A DNA stretch of 64,000 bases from Chryseobacterium sp. JUb7 (GCF_024806495.1 NZ_JANUFF010000005.1:248001-312000); one strand, 5' to 3'; counted from the first letter of the stretch, positions 1 to 10,310 are shown. Numbers and translations are program-made. The notes: generated by a model not told the origin, from the sequence alone.

Positions 1-1380
1 TTTATCAGAAGCGTTCAGTCTACTGTAACGGATTCCCAAATGGGCTTTAATATACTTATTGAATGTAATAACATCCTGAGCCATCAATCCCAATGACGGT
101 GTTGTGATAGGATCTGCCATATTTTTCCCGCTAAAATTAACAGGATCTATTGTAGAAGGAAGAATATTATTTATCTCCTCAAGCACATTGATACGATCTA
201 TATTTTTCGAAGCGTAAGAAGTTGTTGTTACTGTAGATTCTTTCCAGTCGAATCCCAATTGAAATGTATGCTTTAAAGCACCTGTCTTTACATCTGCACC
301 CATAAAATCGAATTGAAATACTTTGTTCAGATCTTCACGTTCGGATCTTGTAAGCGATCTGTTTCGGAATTGGTTTGGGTTTTTGCTGTCTACCGGTGTC
401 AACGATGCTCCGGATATATCTGACTGATAGGACGAACTCATAAAAGCAGCTCTAAGCTTAAGTTTATCTGTCAGTTTTCTAGTAGCTGTGGTTGAGAAAT
501 TAAATGATTCTGTTTTTGCATTATCCGTAGAAAAACCAAGAAACTTTCTGTTTGGCATTTCATATAAAGCTTCCGTATCACCTTTAGCTAAATTTACGGT
601 ACCTCTGTCTGGAGTTGTATTATTATGCAAATAATCCATTTCAACCACTACTTCAGTTTTGTCGTCCGGACGAATGGCGATGGATGGATTGACATAAATA
701 CGGTCTGTATTAACAAATCGTCTGAAGCTGTTATTATCCTGATAAGCGGCATTCAATCTTACGGCAACTCTGCCTTTAGAATCTAAAACGTGTTGAAAAT
801 CTACAGTGGGTCTGTAAAAGTCCCAGCTTCCATATCTGAAACCTACATTGGTCTGATTGATAAATTTCGGAACTTTTGTAACAACATTGATGACTCCTCC
901 AGCAGATCCTAATCCATCACCAATCCCTTGTGTAACGGCGGCAGAACCTTTTATTACCTGAATACTTTCCACTCCCTGCATATCTGTAAGCATCGCAGCA
1001 GTTCTAAAATCTGAATCGAGCTGAACTCCGTTTTTAAGAACAGGAACTCCCCGATACCCTCGGATAGACATACTTTCTCTTGTTCCCCCATAACTTCCAA
1101 ACTGAGTAACCCCGGGAACGTTTTTCGCAACATCTGTTACGGTCAGCCCTCCAAGATCTTCGATCACTTTGTAGGAAATTACAGAAATACTCTGGATCTG
1201 GTCTCTCGGTTTTAGCGGAAGCCTGGTGATAGCTTCCAGACCTTCTGGCTGTTTTTTTCTTTCTCCGAATAATTCTACTTCTTCAATCTTACTTTCTTTG
1301 TTAATAGAATCATTCACCTGTTGTGCATTTACAAAAACCGCCCCTAAAACAAGCAGCGAAATAGATACTATTTTATTCAT
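1..1380 (-). CDS. TonB-dependent siderophore receptor, 5' part only
   Basis: The reading frame starts with ATG at 1380 and is open to the left edge, so about 460 N-terminal residues are present and the rest of the barrel is missing. It opens with a signal peptide ending near VNAQQ. The plug domain follows, with the motifs SMSIRGYRGVPVLKNG and GGVINVVTK that are typical of siderophore receptors of the TIGR01783 type. Barrel strands begin after about residue 180. Members of this family import ferric siderophores across the outer membrane using TonB energy. The substrate cannot be read from the sequence. No neighbouring siderophore gene is visible, and I see no clear promoter in the 220 bases upstream. 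Confidence 0.9.
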   Translation of the reverse strand, partial: MNKIVSISLLVLGAVFVNAQQVNDSINKESKIEEVELFGERKKQPEGLEAITRLPLKPRDQIQSISVISYKVIEDLGGLTVTDVAKNVPGVTQFGSYGGTRESMSIRGYRGVPVLKNGVQLDSDFRTAAMLTDMQGVESIQVIKGSAAVTQGIGDGLGSAGGVINVVTKVPKFINQTNVGFRYGSWDFYRPTVDFQHVLDSKGRVAVRLNAAYQDNNSFRRFVNTDRIYVNPSIAIRPDDKTEVVVEMDYLHNNTTPDRGTVNLAKGDTEALYEMPNRKFLGFSTDNAKTESFNFSTTATRKLTDKLKLRAAFMSSSYQSDISGASLTPVDSKNPNQFRNRSLTRSEREDLNKVFQFDFMGADVKTGALKHTFQLGFDWKESTVTTTSYASKNIDRINVLEEINNILPSTIDPVNFSGKNMADPITTPSLGLMAQDVITFNKYIKAHLGIRYSRLNASDK

Positions 1381-1540
1381 TTAATAATTTTTAGCGAAAA
1401 TATTATTTTTATTAATTCTAAATAAATAAAACAAAATGATATATCTCACTTATCAAAGAATAAATTTGAAAAGACCTGTATTGTAAATACTAAATTTTAA
1501 TTCAAAAAATAACCAAGACTATTCTTTAAATTACCTGCAT

Positions 1541-1568
1541 AAAAAATCCCTGCTTAAAAACAGGGATT
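1541..1568 (-). terminator. Rho-independent terminator after the carbonic anhydrase gene
   Basis: An 8-bp stem (AATCCCTG with CAGGGATT, 8-base loop) lies 33 bases past the stop codon at 1602. Read on the minus strand it is followed by a run of T. Confidence 0.8.
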
Positions 1569-1601
1569 GAAAATATTTATTAATTATTAAAAAAGCTTTG
1601 A

Positions 1602-2453
1602 TTAAAATCCGGGATTTACATATACTTTTCGGCCTTTTAAAGGCTGAATTGCTCTGAAGTTCGGTTCTGTGTAGATACCCGTATAAGAATTAAATTCTGT
1701 ATCTGATATCTGCTGTTTGTCTTTAAATACAAACCAGGTCACCGGTCCTCCGTTGGTAACAGCTGAAGCTGCACCAAAGTTCGGAGTAGTTAATGAACCA
1801 TTATAAGTGTAATACGATCTGGTATTACTTGGGAATAGAGCAGTAAGGTCAAAAGTCGTATTAGGAGAATTAATGGCATTAGCCATTACAGGAGACTGGC
1901 TAAACAAATTTTGTAATGAAGTATTGACATTCCCGGGTTCAACCATAACACTTAAAACGGCGTATGAATTGTCAGAAGAAACATTGACAAAGTGTATCTC
2001 CATTTTACTGTATTTTCCGTCTACGGTGTGCTCACTGCTGTAATGGAAATGGAAATTGACAAGATAATATTTCTTACCGCCAACAGTGATGTAGTTGTTT
2101 GAACTATCCGAACCGCTTACATTCACTCTCAGGTTTTCTCCGGCATTGTTTGCTACTGAATTCAGAGTAATAGCACCATAATGTAAAACTGGGTCCACGC
2201 TGTGAAAGACAATGGCTTTCGATGGCTCGATATTAATAGGTGACTGAGCTTCAGCTACGGCTAACGGAAAGTTTGAAGTATAAATTGGTGTACTTACGAG
2301 ATCTGACGGATATGCTGTGAGATCGTAATTAACATCTTCATCATTATGACATGATGCTAATAAAAATAGCAGGAAAAAACTAAGGGTAGATAATAGTAAA
2401 TTACTTGTACGAGCAGTCGTCTTATACAACGCTAAAATAGATGTTTGTTTCAT
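1602..2453 (-). CDS. Alpha-class carbonic anhydrase, lipoprotein
   Basis: The 283-residue product should interconvert CO2 and bicarbonate. After a hydrophobic stretch, the lipobox LLASC puts the lipidated Cys at residue 35, so the enzyme is probably anchored in the outer membrane and faces the periplasm or the outside. The family motif QSPINI is at about residue 70. The zinc ligands are visible as HFH (His135, His137) and His154 in MEIHFV. SEHTVDG and SLTTPNF (the conserved Thr region) also match. It stands alone: the ribosomal operon upstream ends in its own terminator, and a terminator follows this gene. Confidence 0.93.
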   Translation of the reverse strand: MKQTSILALYKTTARTSNLLLSTLSFFLLFLLASCHNDEDVNYDLTAYPSDLVSTPIYTSNFPLAVAEAQSPINIEPSKAIVFHSVDPVLHYGAITLNSVANNAGENLRVNVSGSDSSNNYITVGGKKYYLVNFHFHYSSEHTVDGKYSKMEIHFVNVSSDNSYAVLSVMVEPGNVNTSLQNLFSQSPVMANAINSPNTTFDLTALFPSNTRSYYTYNGSLTTPNFGAASAVTNGGPVTWFVFKDKQQISDTEFNSYTGIYTEPNFRAIQPLKGRKVYVNPGF

Positions 2454-2683
2454 TTGTGTTAATTTAACTGTGTTTTAAAATTGAAATAATAACTCAGCAA
2501 ATGTAACAACATTTCAAAACCGTAGTGCTGGTCACCAACACTTTTAATTTAAGTTTAATAAAACACAAAAACTCATAAAACACAATAAAATTTAAACCTT
2601 AAATGTGCTTATAATTATCAAAACAATGACTTATTATTTATACTTATTAAACTAATGATTTCGTAAAAATAAAGGGTAAAAAA

Positions 2684-2718
2684 TAAAATAAAAAAATCCG
2701 TTCCAAAAAGGAACGGAT
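2684..2718 (-). terminator. Terminator of the rpsL-rpsG-fusA-rpsJ operon
   Basis: A 9-bp perfect stem (ATCCGTTCC with GGAACGGAT) around a 5-base loop, with a T-rich run on the minus strand at 2684-2695. It lies 31 bases past the rpsJ stop, so transcription stops here and does not enter the rest of an S10 operon. Confidence 0.9.
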
Positions 2719-2748
2719 TCATATAATCATTGCAAAGTATGCAAGTTA

Positions 2749-3054
2749 TCACACTTTAATTTCTACGTCTACACCTGAAGGAAGTTCTAATTTCATTAGA
2801 GCATCAACAGTTTTAGAAGAAGAAGAGTAGATATCCATCAATCTCTTGTGAGCTGATAATTGGAACTGCTCTCTTGCCTTCTTGTTTACGTGCGGAGATC
2901 TCAACACAGTGAAGATTCTCTTATTCGTTGGCAATGGAATTGGACCGTTTACAACAGCACCAGTAGCCTTTACCGTTTTTACGATTTTCTCAGCAGACTT
3001 GTCTACCAAGTTGTAATCGTAAGATTTTAGTTTTATTCTGATTCTTTGTGACAT
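2749..3054 (-). CDS. rpsJ: 30S ribosomal protein S10
   Basis: The 101-residue protein begins [13 protein letters not shown] and carries [31 protein letters not shown] S10 sequence at about residues 38-63. S10 sits in the head of the 30S subunit and, with NusB, takes part in antitermination. It is the last gene of the operon, 16 bases after fusA. The usual neighbours rplC and rplD do not follow, so this is a str-type cluster with rpsJ attached and no tuf gene. Confidence 0.98.
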   Translation of the reverse strand: MSQRIRIKLKSYDYNLVDKSAEKIVKTVKATGAVVNGPIPLPTNKRIFTVLRSPHVNKKAREQFQLSAHKRLMDIYSSSSKTVDALMKLELPSGVDVEIKV

Positions 3055-3070
3055 TTCTTTAATTTAAAAA

Positions 3071-5188
3071 TTAACCTTTTGCTTTAGCAATGATATCTTC
3101 AGCAACGTTTTGTGGAGTTGGTAAATATTTCTCTAATTCCATAGAAGAAGTAGCTCTTCCTGATGAAAGTGTTCTTAGAGTTGTTACATATCCAAACATT
3201 TCAGAAAGTGGAACAGAACCTTTGATTACAACAGCTCCGTTTTTCTCTTCCTGACCGCTGATAGTACCTCTTCTCTTGTTAAGGTCACCAATAATGTTAC
3301 CCATATACTCTTCCGGAGTTACAACCTCCAATTTCATAATAGGCTCCATAATTACTGGTTTCGCAGCTTTACCAGCTTCCTTGAAACCAAGCTTAGCAGC
3401 TAATTCAAAAGAAAGTGCATCAGAATCCACTGCGTGGAAAGATCCATCCTTAAGAATAACTTTAATACCTTCAACTTCGAAACCAGCCAAAGGACCGTTC
3501 TTCATTGCAGCTTTAAAGCCTTTTTCAATAGCAGGAACAAATTCTCTAGGAACGTTACCACCTTTGATCTCGTTGATGAATTCTAAACCAATTTTACCTT
3601 CGTCAGCAGGTCCAAGTTCAAATACGATATCAGCAAATTTACCTTTACCACCAGATTGTTTTTTGTAAACTTCTCTATGGCTGGCAACTTTTGTTAAGTT
3701 TTCTTTGTACTCTACCTGAGGTTGTCCTTGGTTTACTTCAACTTTGAATTCTCTCTTCATACGGTCAACAATGATATCCAAGTGAAGCTCACCCATACCA
3801 GAGATAATCGTTTGTCCAGAAGCCTCGTCAGTTCTCACTGTGAACGTTGGATCTTCTTCAGCCAATTTAGCTAATGCGTTACCCATTTTATCTTGGTCAG
3901 CTTTAGTTTTAGGCTCAACAGCGATACCAATTACCGGATCAGGGAAAACCATCGATTCAAGAACGATTGGGTTTTTCTCGTCACACATTGTATCACCAGT
4001 TTTGATAGATTTAAATCCTACCGCAGCACCAATATCACCAGCTTCAATATATTCTACCGGGTTTTGCTTGTTAGCGTGCATTTGATAGATTCTTGAGATT
4101 CTTTCTTTATCTCCAGAACGAGTGTTCAAGATATAAGAACCTGCATCTAGTCTTCCAGAGTATGCTCTGAAGAATGCCAATCTTCCCACGAATGGGTCAG
4201 TAGCAATCTTAAATGCTAAAGCCGAGAACGGCTCGTTTACGTCTGGTTTTCTTGTAATTTCAGCGTCAGTTCTAGGATCAGTACCTTTGATATCATCTTT
4301 ATCCAATGGAGAAGGCAAATATTTACATACTGCATCCAACATAAACTGTACTCCTTTATTTTTGAATGAAGAACCACAAGTCATTGGGATAATAGATAAA
4401 TCAATAGTAGCTTTTCTTAGAGCTTCGTTGATTTCTTCTTCAGAGATTGAATCTGGATCTTCGAAGAATTTCTCCATCAAAGTATCATCGTAGTCAGCAA
4501 CAGCTTCTACTAGTTTCTCTCTATATTCAAGAACTTCATCCTTCATGTCTTCAGGAATTGGCACTACTTCGAAAGTAGCTCCCTGTCCTGCTTCATCCCA
4601 GATGATCGCTCTGTTTTTAATTAAGTCTACAACACCTTTGAAATCTTCTTCAGCACCGATTGGTAAAACGATTGGAACTGCGTTTGATCCTAACATTGTC
4701 TTAACCTGGTTTACCACGTTAAGGAAGTCAGCACCTTGTCTGTCCATTTTGTTTACGAATCCCATTCTAGCAACTTTGTAGTTGTCAGCAAGTCTCCAGT
4801 TTGTTTCAGACTGAGGCTCTACTCCATCTACTGCTGAGAATAAGAATACCAATCCATCCAATACTCTTAAAGATCTGTTTACTTCTACAGTGAAGTCAAC
4901 GTGTCCCGGTGTATCGATGATGTTGAAGTGGTAAGGTTTAGTATCAGCTAAAGGTTTTCCCTGATCAGTTGGAAAGTTCCAAGAACAAGTAGTCGCAGCA
5001 GAAGTAATAGTAATACCTCTTTCAGCTTCCTGCTCCATCCAGTCCATTGTAGAAGCACCATCGTGAACTTCACCAATTTTGTGGTTTACACCTGTATAGA
5101 ATAAAATTCTTTCTGTAGTGGTAGTTTTACCTGCATCAATATGCGCAGCAATACCAATATTTCTTGTAAATTTAAGATCTCTTCCCAT
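3071..5188 (-). CDS. fusA: Elongation factor G
   Basis: EF-G, 705 residues, is the GTPase that moves tRNA and mRNA through the ribosome. The N-terminal G domain shows the P-loop AHIDAGKTT, the switch region [19 protein letters not shown] and NKMDR in order. Domains II to V follow to about residue 690. The length is normal for bacterial EF-G. It lies 6 bases after rpsG and 16 bases before rpsJ in one minus-strand operon. Confidence 0.98.
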   Translation of the reverse strand: MGRDLKFTRNIGIAAHIDAGKTTTTERILFYTGVNHKIGEVHDGASTMDWMEQEAERGITITSAATTCSWNFPTDQGKPLADTKPYHFNIIDTPGHVDFTVEVNRSLRVLDGLVFLFSAVDGVEPQSETNWRLADNYKVARMGFVNKMDRQGADFLNVVNQVKTMLGSNAVPIVLPIGAEEDFKGVVDLIKNRAIIWDEAGQGATFEVVPIPEDMKDEVLEYREKLVEAVADYDDTLMEKFFEDPDSISEEEINEALRKATIDLSIIPMTCGSSFKNKGVQFMLDAVCKYLPSPLDKDDIKGTDPRTDAEITRKPDVNEPFSALAFKIATDPFVGRLAFFRAYSGRLDAGSYILNTRSGDKERISRIYQMHANKQNPVEYIEAGDIGAAVGFKSIKTGDTMCDEKNPIVLESMVFPDPVIGIAVEPKTKADQDKMGNALAKLAEEDPTFTVRTDEASGQTIISGMGELHLDIIVDRMKREFKVEVNQGQPQVEYKENLTKVASHREVYKKQSGGKGKFADIVFELGPADEGKIGLEFINEIKGGNVPREFVPAIEKGFKAAMKNGPLAGFEVEGIKVILKDGSFHAVDSDALSFELAAKLGFKEAGKAAKPVIMEPIMKLEVVTPEEYMGNIIGDLNKRRGTISGQEEKNGAVVIKGSVPLSEMFGYVTTLRTLSSGRATSSMELEKYLPTPQNVAEDIIAKAKG

Positions 5189-5194
5189 TTCAGA

Positions 5195-5671
5195 TTAGAA
5201 TTTAAAGTGTGAAAACGCTTTGTTAGCTTCCGCCATTTTGTGAGTATCACTCTTTTTCTTGTAAGCAGCACCTTCTTCTCTTGAAGCAGCTACAACTTCG
5301 TTAGCTAATTTCAAAGCCATAGACTTATCATTTCTAGCTTTAGAATATTTGATTAACCATTTCATTGCCATAGAAATTTTTCTATCGGCTCTGATTGGCA
5401 TAGGAATTTGGAAGTTAGCTCCACCTACTCTTCTAGAACGTACTTCTACGTGAGGCATTACATTTGTAAGTGCATCTTTCCAGATTTCTAGTGCAGTTTT
5501 TTCGTTATCTCCTTTTTTAGTTTCTACGATCTCTAATGCATCATAGAAAATTTTGAATGCGATAGATTTTTTACCATCTAGCATCAAGTTGTTTACGAAT
5601 CTAGTTACCAATTGATCATTAAACTTCGGATCTGGTAACAACGGTCTTTTTTTCGCTTTTGTCTTTCTCAT
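5195..5671 (-). CDS. rpsG: 30S ribosomal protein S7
   Basis: S7, 158 residues, nucleates assembly of the 30S head and contacts the E site. The start [17 protein letters not shown] and the [15 protein letters not shown] segment near residue 80 are diagnostic. It lies between rpsL (23 bases upstream) and fusA (6 bases downstream). Confidence 0.98.
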   Translation of the reverse strand: MRKTKAKKRPLLPDPKFNDQLVTRFVNNLMLDGKKSIAFKIFYDALEIVETKKGDNEKTALEIWKDALTNVMPHVEVRSRRVGGANFQIPMPIRADRKISMAMKWLIKYSKARNDKSMALKLANEVVAASREEGAAYKKKSDTHKMAEANKAFSHFKF

Positions 5672-5694
5672 TGTTTCTGTACCTTATTTAATGA

Positions 5695-6108
5695 TTATTT
5701 TTTCTTTCCTTTTGCAGGAGCAGCAGCTGCTTGTCCTGGTTTAGGTCTCTTAGCTCCGTACTTAGATCTTCTCTGAGTTCTTCCATTTACACCAGCGGTG
5801 TCTAATGCACCTCTTACGATATGGTAACGTACTCCCGGTAGGTCTTTCACCCTTCCGCCTCTAACCAATACTATCGAGTGCTCTTGAAGATTATGTCCTT
5901 CGCCCGGGATATAGGCATTCACTTCTTTACCGTTAGAAAGTCTTACCCTTGCTACTTTTCTAAGTGCAGAGTTAGGTTTCTTAGGTGTAGTAGTATATAC
6001 TCTCGTACATACACCACGTCTTTGTGGACAAGAATCAAGGGCAGCCGATTTGCTCTTCTTGGCAAGCGTGGCTCTTCCTTTTCTTACTAATTGTTGAATA
6101 GTAGGCAT
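5695..6108 (-). CDS. rpsL: 30S ribosomal protein S12
   Basis: S12, 137 residues, is part of the decoding centre. It starts [12 protein letters not shown]. The [18 protein letters not shown] stretch (about residues 40-57) and the [10 protein letters not shown] loop are visible, with Lys at the usual streptomycin-target positions (TPKKPNS and PGVRYH contexts). A C-terminal tail rich in Lys, Ala and Pro extends past the usual end. It is the first gene of the operon, 25 bases after the promoter -7 element. Confidence 0.98.
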   Translation of the reverse strand: MPTIQQLVRKGRATLAKKSKSAALDSCPQRRGVCTRVYTTTPKKPNSALRKVARVRLSNGKEVNAYIPGEGHNLQEHSIVLVRGGRVKDLPGVRYHIVRGALDTAGVNGRTQRRSKYGAKRPKPGQAAAAPAKGKKK

Positions 6109-6132
6109 TTAATTGCTTTTTATTTTAGGGTG

Positions 6133-6162
6133 CAAAAATACTAATATTTTTTTAATCTACAA
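6133..6162 (-). promoter_or_regulatory. Promoter of the rpsL operon
   Basis: On the minus strand TATTTTTG (6133-6140) fits the Bacteroidetes -7 element TAnnTTTG. TTG (6160-6162) lies 19 bases further upstream as the -33 element. Predicted transcription starts near 6126, leaving a short leader before rpsL. Confidence 0.7.
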
Positions 6163-6231
6163 GCAGTTATATAGAAATAATAATTTTTCTTAAGTTTATT
6201 TAATGCTCACTTAACGTTATGACTACCACCG

Positions 6232-7815
6232 TTATTGAATAATACTTACCTTAACATTCTTATTCCAGTTAAAGTTTTTTACATTCTCTTTAAGCTGGTC
6301 ATGAACCTGAGGATCTATTGAATAAATTGTTACATGATCCAGAGCTGCGTTCGTATTATTATTAATTTTCAGAACAGCCACTTTTTTCCAGTTTTTCGGA
6401 ACATGACCACCGAACCATTCCTCATAAACAATCGCCAGTTCATATGTATTCTCAACTGAATACTGAGTAAGGAAATTTTCAAATTTCTGATCGAAAACTT
6501 TTCCTTTTTCATTAAAAGGAATCATTTCTTTAGAACCCAATCCTGCAATATCAAACAAATGAATATCTGAAAAATAGCAAATTGCACCTATATCATTTGC
6601 CACAACTTTAGAAGTGTTATAATATTTCTTTAAAAATCTTGCAGACTGAACCTGCTGCTCATAAATATTACGACTTCCGTTGATCATCATAAAATGAGCA
6701 TATCCTGATTTATAAACCAATAAAAAGACATTACAAAGTATAAAGACACCTATCAGTCCATCTTTTTTAAACTCCCCGAAAGGGTTTACAAAAAAATCTT
6801 TGAGCCTTGGAATTAAAATCATCGAAAAGGCTACTAATATATAAGCTTCATAACGGAAAAATCCTCGGAAATTCCCAAAACATGCATGTAAAATCAATGT
6901 AAGAGACCAGACGATCAATAAAAAATTATTTAAAACTAAATGATGAAAAGAATATTTCTTTCGATAGTCTCTATAAATTAAAACAAGGGCAATAAGAAGA
7001 GGAAAAAGCCCAACTTTATAAAATGTGATATTCAAAAGTACTTTATCAACAACTAAGAATTTTAGCTGAGAAAGATAATGTCCCGATAAATCAAAAGCTG
7101 TCCCCTTAACCACAACAGAATTAGGCAAAAAGTAGCCTGACTGCTGTTCATTAAAATAACCAAAAATCAAGATTGGTAAGAAACCACAAATCAGTGTAGT
7201 GAAAGCATGTTTAAATTTTTTAAGACAACAAAAAACAAAGGCCAGCGACACAAAATAAAACATGCTTTCAAATCTTACCAGTCCGGATAATGCAATGGTA
7301 AAATAAAACCAATAAGAAACTTCCGGATTTTTAAAATCAGAATGCACCCATTTTTGAAAAAAATGAATATTTATAATAATTATCAAAAGCTGTAAAACAT
7401 GCTCCATCCCAGCCATAATCTGCAGATGAACCACCGCAAAGAATAAGGTAAAAATACAGGCAATAATGATATTCTGACTCTTCTGAAAATGCTGAGCATA
7501 ATATTTATTAAGAAAATAAACTGAAAAAAATGCCATGATTAAATTAAAAACCAAAGGGATCAGCTCATTATTTCCAAAGATAAATATCAAAACACTCAAT
7601 ATAAAAGTAAACATCGGAGAAGACGAAGAAGATGAAAAAGCATACGGAGTCATTCCCCAAATCTTATGCAAAGCAAAATTCTTGGCCAATGCCAAATGAA
7701 TATAGGCATCGTCAAGAGTATAAGTAAAAAAGAAATCAGTTTTCGTAAGCATCATTATAATATATAGGATGCATATTCCGAAAAACAAACCACAAGTAAT
7801 CAGTAAACTCTTCAT
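6232..7815 (-). CDS. Multi-pass membrane protein, likely GT-C-fold glycosyltransferase
   Basis: I use ATG at 7815 (527 residues, MKSLLITCGLFFG). A longer frame reaches a TTG at 7845 but adds only ten polar residues. The first membrane segment is followed by YTLDDAYIHLALAKN near residue 35. An Asp-Asp pair in the first periplasmic loop is typical of GT-C enzymes that use polyprenyl-phosphate sugars. About ten hydrophobic segments follow, then a soluble C-terminal part from about residue 390. The acceptor and sugar are unknown. It is a monocistronic minus-strand gene with its stop just past the rpsL promoter, divergent from dps. Confidence 0.65.
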   Translation of the reverse strand: MKSLLITCGLFFGICILYIIMMLTKTDFFFTYTLDDAYIHLALAKNFALHKIWGMTPYAFSSSSSSPMFTFILSVLIFIFGNNELIPLVFNLIMAFFSVYFLNKYYAQHFQKSQNIIIACIFTLFFAVVHLQIMAGMEHVLQLLIIIINIHFFQKWVHSDFKNPEVSYWFYFTIALSGLVRFESMFYFVSLAFVFCCLKKFKHAFTTLICGFLPILIFGYFNEQQSGYFLPNSVVVKGTAFDLSGHYLSQLKFLVVDKVLLNITFYKVGLFPLLIALVLIYRDYRKKYSFHHLVLNNFLLIVWSLTLILHACFGNFRGFFRYEAYILVAFSMILIPRLKDFFVNPFGEFKKDGLIGVFILCNVFLLVYKSGYAHFMMINGSRNIYEQQVQSARFLKKYYNTSKVVANDIGAICYFSDIHLFDIAGLGSKEMIPFNEKGKVFDQKFENFLTQYSVENTYELAIVYEEWFGGHVPKNWKKVAVLKINNNTNAALDHVTIYSIDPQVHDQLKENVKNFNWNKNVKVSIIQ

Positions 7816-7913
7816 ATCGCGGCAATAATAAGAAAACTTATTCAAATTATTTTTAAAAATCCTCCTATAGTTACCATCTATTATCTCAACCGGCAGTTCG
7901 GCATGATATTTCC

Positions 7914-7921
7914 TACCTTTG
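7914..7921 (+). promoter_or_regulatory. -7 promoter element of dps
   Basis: TACCTTTG matches TAnnTTTG and lies 19 bases before the dps ATG. No good -33 TTTG is seen at the right distance, which leaves room for an activator. Confidence 0.5.
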
Positions 7922-7940
7922 TGTATATAAAAATAAACTT

Positions 7941-8417
7941 ATGAAAAATGCCAATATCATTGGTTTACAAGAAACCAAATGTAAAGAAATTGCAGAAAAA
8001 TTAAATATTCTTCTTGCAAACTATTCCGTATTTTACCAGAACACAAGAGGTTCTCACTGGAATATTAAAGGAGATCAGTTTTTCACCCTCCATCCAAAGT
8101 TTGAAGAACTGTATAACAGTTTAGTATTGAAAATTGATGAAATCGCTGAAAGAATCCTGACGTTAGGAGCAACACCTGCACATAACTATTCAGACTACTT
8201 AAAAGTTTCAACAATTCAGGAAAGCAAAGAAGTGTCGGATGGAAATAAAAGTGTTGAAATTATTTTAAGTTCATTTAAAGTAGTAATAGATCTTCAAAGA
8301 GAGCTTTTGGACATTACGGATGAAGCAGGAGATGAAGGAACAAACTCTCAGATGAGCGACTATATCACAGAACAGGAAAAAGAAGTTTGGATGTACAATT
8401 CTTATCTTGGAAAGTAG
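7941..8417 (+). CDS. dps: Dps-family DNA protection/ferritin-like protein
   Basis: The 158-residue protein is a four-helix ferritin-like subunit that forms dodecamers, oxidises iron(II) with peroxide and shields DNA in stress. The ferroxidase-site residues are seen in RGSHWNIKG (His38 region) and in HPKFEELYNSLVLKIDEIAER, where the Asp/Glu ligands lie in the helix shared between subunits. No long Lys-rich N-terminal tail is present, so DNA binding is uncertain. It is a single gene followed by its own terminator. Confidence 0.92.
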   Translation: MKNANIIGLQETKCKEIAEKLNILLANYSVFYQNTRGSHWNIKGDQFFTLHPKFEELYNSLVLKIDEIAERILTLGATPAHNYSDYLKVSTIQESKEVSDGNKSVEIILSSFKVVIDLQRELLDITDEAGDEGTNSQMSDYITEQEKEVWMYNSYLGK

Positions 8418-8536
8418 TAAACTGACTTGAAGTTGGAAGTTGGAAGCTGGATGTTATAACAGTTTTAACAAACTTCCATCATCCCTTCCCTCTACTTCAG
8501 CCACAATGAAGGAAAATTTATCCGAAAATATTAAAA

Positions 8537-8568
8537 AAATCACCTTACATTTAGGTGATTTTATTTTT
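8537..8568 (+). terminator. Terminator after dps
   Basis: A 9-bp stem AAATCACCT with AGGTGATTT, then a T-rich run. The pncB promoter element starts a few bases further on. Confidence 0.8.
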
Positions 8569-8574
8569 AATTAT

Positions 8575-8582
8575 TAAATTTG
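8575..8582 (+). promoter_or_regulatory. -7 promoter element of the pncB operon
   Basis: TAAATTTG fits TAnnTTTG and lies 18 bases before the pncB ATG. The -33 element is not clear. Confidence 0.5.
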
Positions 8583-8600
8583 CGTATAAATTACACAATT

Positions 8601-9779
8601 ATGCACGACATCAGATTAAACTCTATCCTGGATAACGATTTCTATAAAATAACCATGCAGAATGCAGTGGTAAAATTATTCCCAAGTTCTATCGTAAAAT
8701 ATGAATTCATCAACAGAGGAAAGCATCAGTTTCCTGAGGGTTTTGATATTGCTTTAAGAGAGGCTGTCAATAAAATGGCGGAACTTAAACTGACAAAAGA
8801 TGAAAAAAAATTCATGGCAAGAACCTGCCCTTATATTGATCTTCCTTATCTTGATTTCTTAGAAGGTTATCACTTCGATCCGTCTGAAGTAAAAATTCAT
8901 CAGGAAGGAAGCGATTTGAGCGTTGTGGTGGAAGGACTCTGGTACAGAACTATTCTTTGGGAAGTTCCATTGCTAGCCTTAATCAGTGAACTTCATTATG
9001 AAATGAATCACATGGAAAGAGATTCCAACGAAGTGGTCATGAGCAAGACGATCGAAAAAGCGGATGCATTAGCCAAATTAGGGGTAAATTTCGCAGAATT
9101 CGGAACAAGAAGAAGACATTCTTATAAAGTTCAGAATTTGGTTATGGAAGCTTTAAACCAAAAGAAAGAATCAACTTTTATCGGAAGTTCAAACGTACAT
9201 TTCGCGATGAAGTACGGCGTAAAACCCATCGGAACCCACGCTCATGAATGGTTTATGTTCCACGCCGCGGAATACGGCTTCAAAATGGCCAATGAATTAG
9301 CTTTGGAACATTGGGTAGATGTTTACAGAGGCGATTTGGGAGTTGCACTTTCTGACACCTATACAACAGACGTATTTTTCCAGCAATTTGACAAGAAATT
9401 TGCAAAGCTATTTGATGGCGTCCGTCATGATAGTGGTGATCCTCTGGAATTTGCAGACAAAACAATTGCCCATTATCAAAAAAATGGAATCAATCCTTTG
9501 TTTAAATACATCATTTTCTCTGATGCTCTAAATCTGGAAAAAGTAGAAGAAATCACCAATTACTGCAGAGGAAAAATCGGAATATCTTTCGGAATCGGAA
9601 CCAATCTGACCAATGATGTAGGGTTAAAGCCAATGAATATTGTAATGAAATTAATTGGCGTACAGGCTCCAAACGGAGAGTGGATACCAACGGTAAAACT
9701 CTCAGATGAACATGGAAAATATACCGGAGATCCAAAGATGATCGAACTGGCGAAAGAATTTTTAAGAATAAAAGATTAA
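8601..9779 (+). CDS. pncB: Nicotinate phosphoribosyltransferase
   Basis: The enzyme joins nicotinate and PRPP to form nicotinate mononucleotide in NAD salvage. I place the start at ATG 8601 (392 residues, MHDIRLNSILDNDFYKITMQ), because the TTG at 8580 lies inside the promoter element. Family motifs are FGTRRRHS near residue 174, then a GSSNVHFA...GTHAHEW block with the catalytic His near residue 215, and GVRHDSGDP near residue 280. It leads a tight plus-strand series: the next gene starts 4 bases after its stop. Confidence 0.95.
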   Translation: MHDIRLNSILDNDFYKITMQNAVVKLFPSSIVKYEFINRGKHQFPEGFDIALREAVNKMAELKLTKDEKKFMARTCPYIDLPYLDFLEGYHFDPSEVKIHQEGSDLSVVVEGLWYRTILWEVPLLALISELHYEMNHMERDSNEVVMSKTIEKADALAKLGVNFAEFGTRRRHSYKVQNLVMEALNQKKESTFIGSSNVHFAMKYGVKPIGTHAHEWFMFHAAEYGFKMANELALEHWVDVYRGDLGVALSDTYTTDVFFQQFDKKFAKLFDGVRHDSGDPLEFADKTIAHYQKNGINPLFKYIIFSDALNLEKVEEITNYCRGKIGISFGIGTNLTNDVGLKPMNIVMKLIGVQAPNGEWIPTVKLSDEHGKYTGDPKMIELAKEFLRIKD

Positions 9780-9783
9780 CACC

Positions 9784-10308
9784 ATGAAAAAAATTTTATT
9801 ACCCTTATTTCTATGCAGCATTGTTTCCTCATGTGTCGCCACCAAAGGCAAAGATGGAGAACCCGGAAAACCGGGAACATCTTCAGTGAATAATACCCCG
9901 GACAGTTCGGCGAAACCAAAATTCAATGAGAATCTTGCCACAAAGCTAGGTGCCGATAAGTATGGAATGAAGGCTTATACTATTGTCATGCTCACCACAG
10001 GTCCTACAAAAATAGAGGACAAAGCTAAAATGGGCAATCTCATGAAAGGCCATCTTAGTAATATCGGAAAACTAGCCGATGAAGGAAAAATAATTGTTGC
10101 CGGTCCGTTTTTAGAAAAGAATAAAGAAAACTACCGTGGCATGTTTATTTTCAATACAAAATCCAAAGAAGAAGCCGAATTGTGGGTAAAAACAGATCCT
10201 GCAGTTCAGGCCGGAGTTTTCAGTTATGAAATATTCCCGTGGTACGGATCTGCCGCTTTACCTATGTATTTAGAACATCATAAAGAAATTTCAAAAGAGA
10301 ATCCGTAA
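9784..10308 (+). CDS. YciI-like domain lipoprotein
   Basis: The 174-residue product has a short signal sequence with the lipobox IVSSC at about residue 17. A Gly-Pro-rich linker follows that looks like a few collagen triplets (GKDGEPGKPG). A YCII-related domain of about 100 residues then runs from AYTIVML to YEIFPWYG. In YciI proteins a His/Asp pair forms the putative active site, and the reaction is unknown for most members. It starts 4 bases after pncB and ends 2 bases before the next gene, so it is probably co-transcribed with both. Its role with NAD salvage is not evident. Confidence 0.75.
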   Translation: MKKILLPLFLCSIVSSCVATKGKDGEPGKPGTSSVNNTPDSSAKPKFNENLATKLGADKYGMKAYTIVMLTTGPTKIEDKAKMGNLMKGHLSNIGKLADEGKIIVAGPFLEKNKENYRGMFIFNTKSKEEAELWVKTDPAVQAGVFSYEIFPWYGSAALPMYLEHHKEISKENP

Positions 10309-10310
10309 TC

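Noticed and set aside
3276..4781. Several plus-strand open frames of 67-130 codons across fusA
   Set aside because: They lie antisense to a strongly conserved gene, have low-complexity products and no ribosome sites.
6232..7845. Longer start (TTG 7845) for the GT-C-like protein
   Set aside because: It adds ten polar residues before a clean hydrophobic N-terminus. ATG 7815 fits better.
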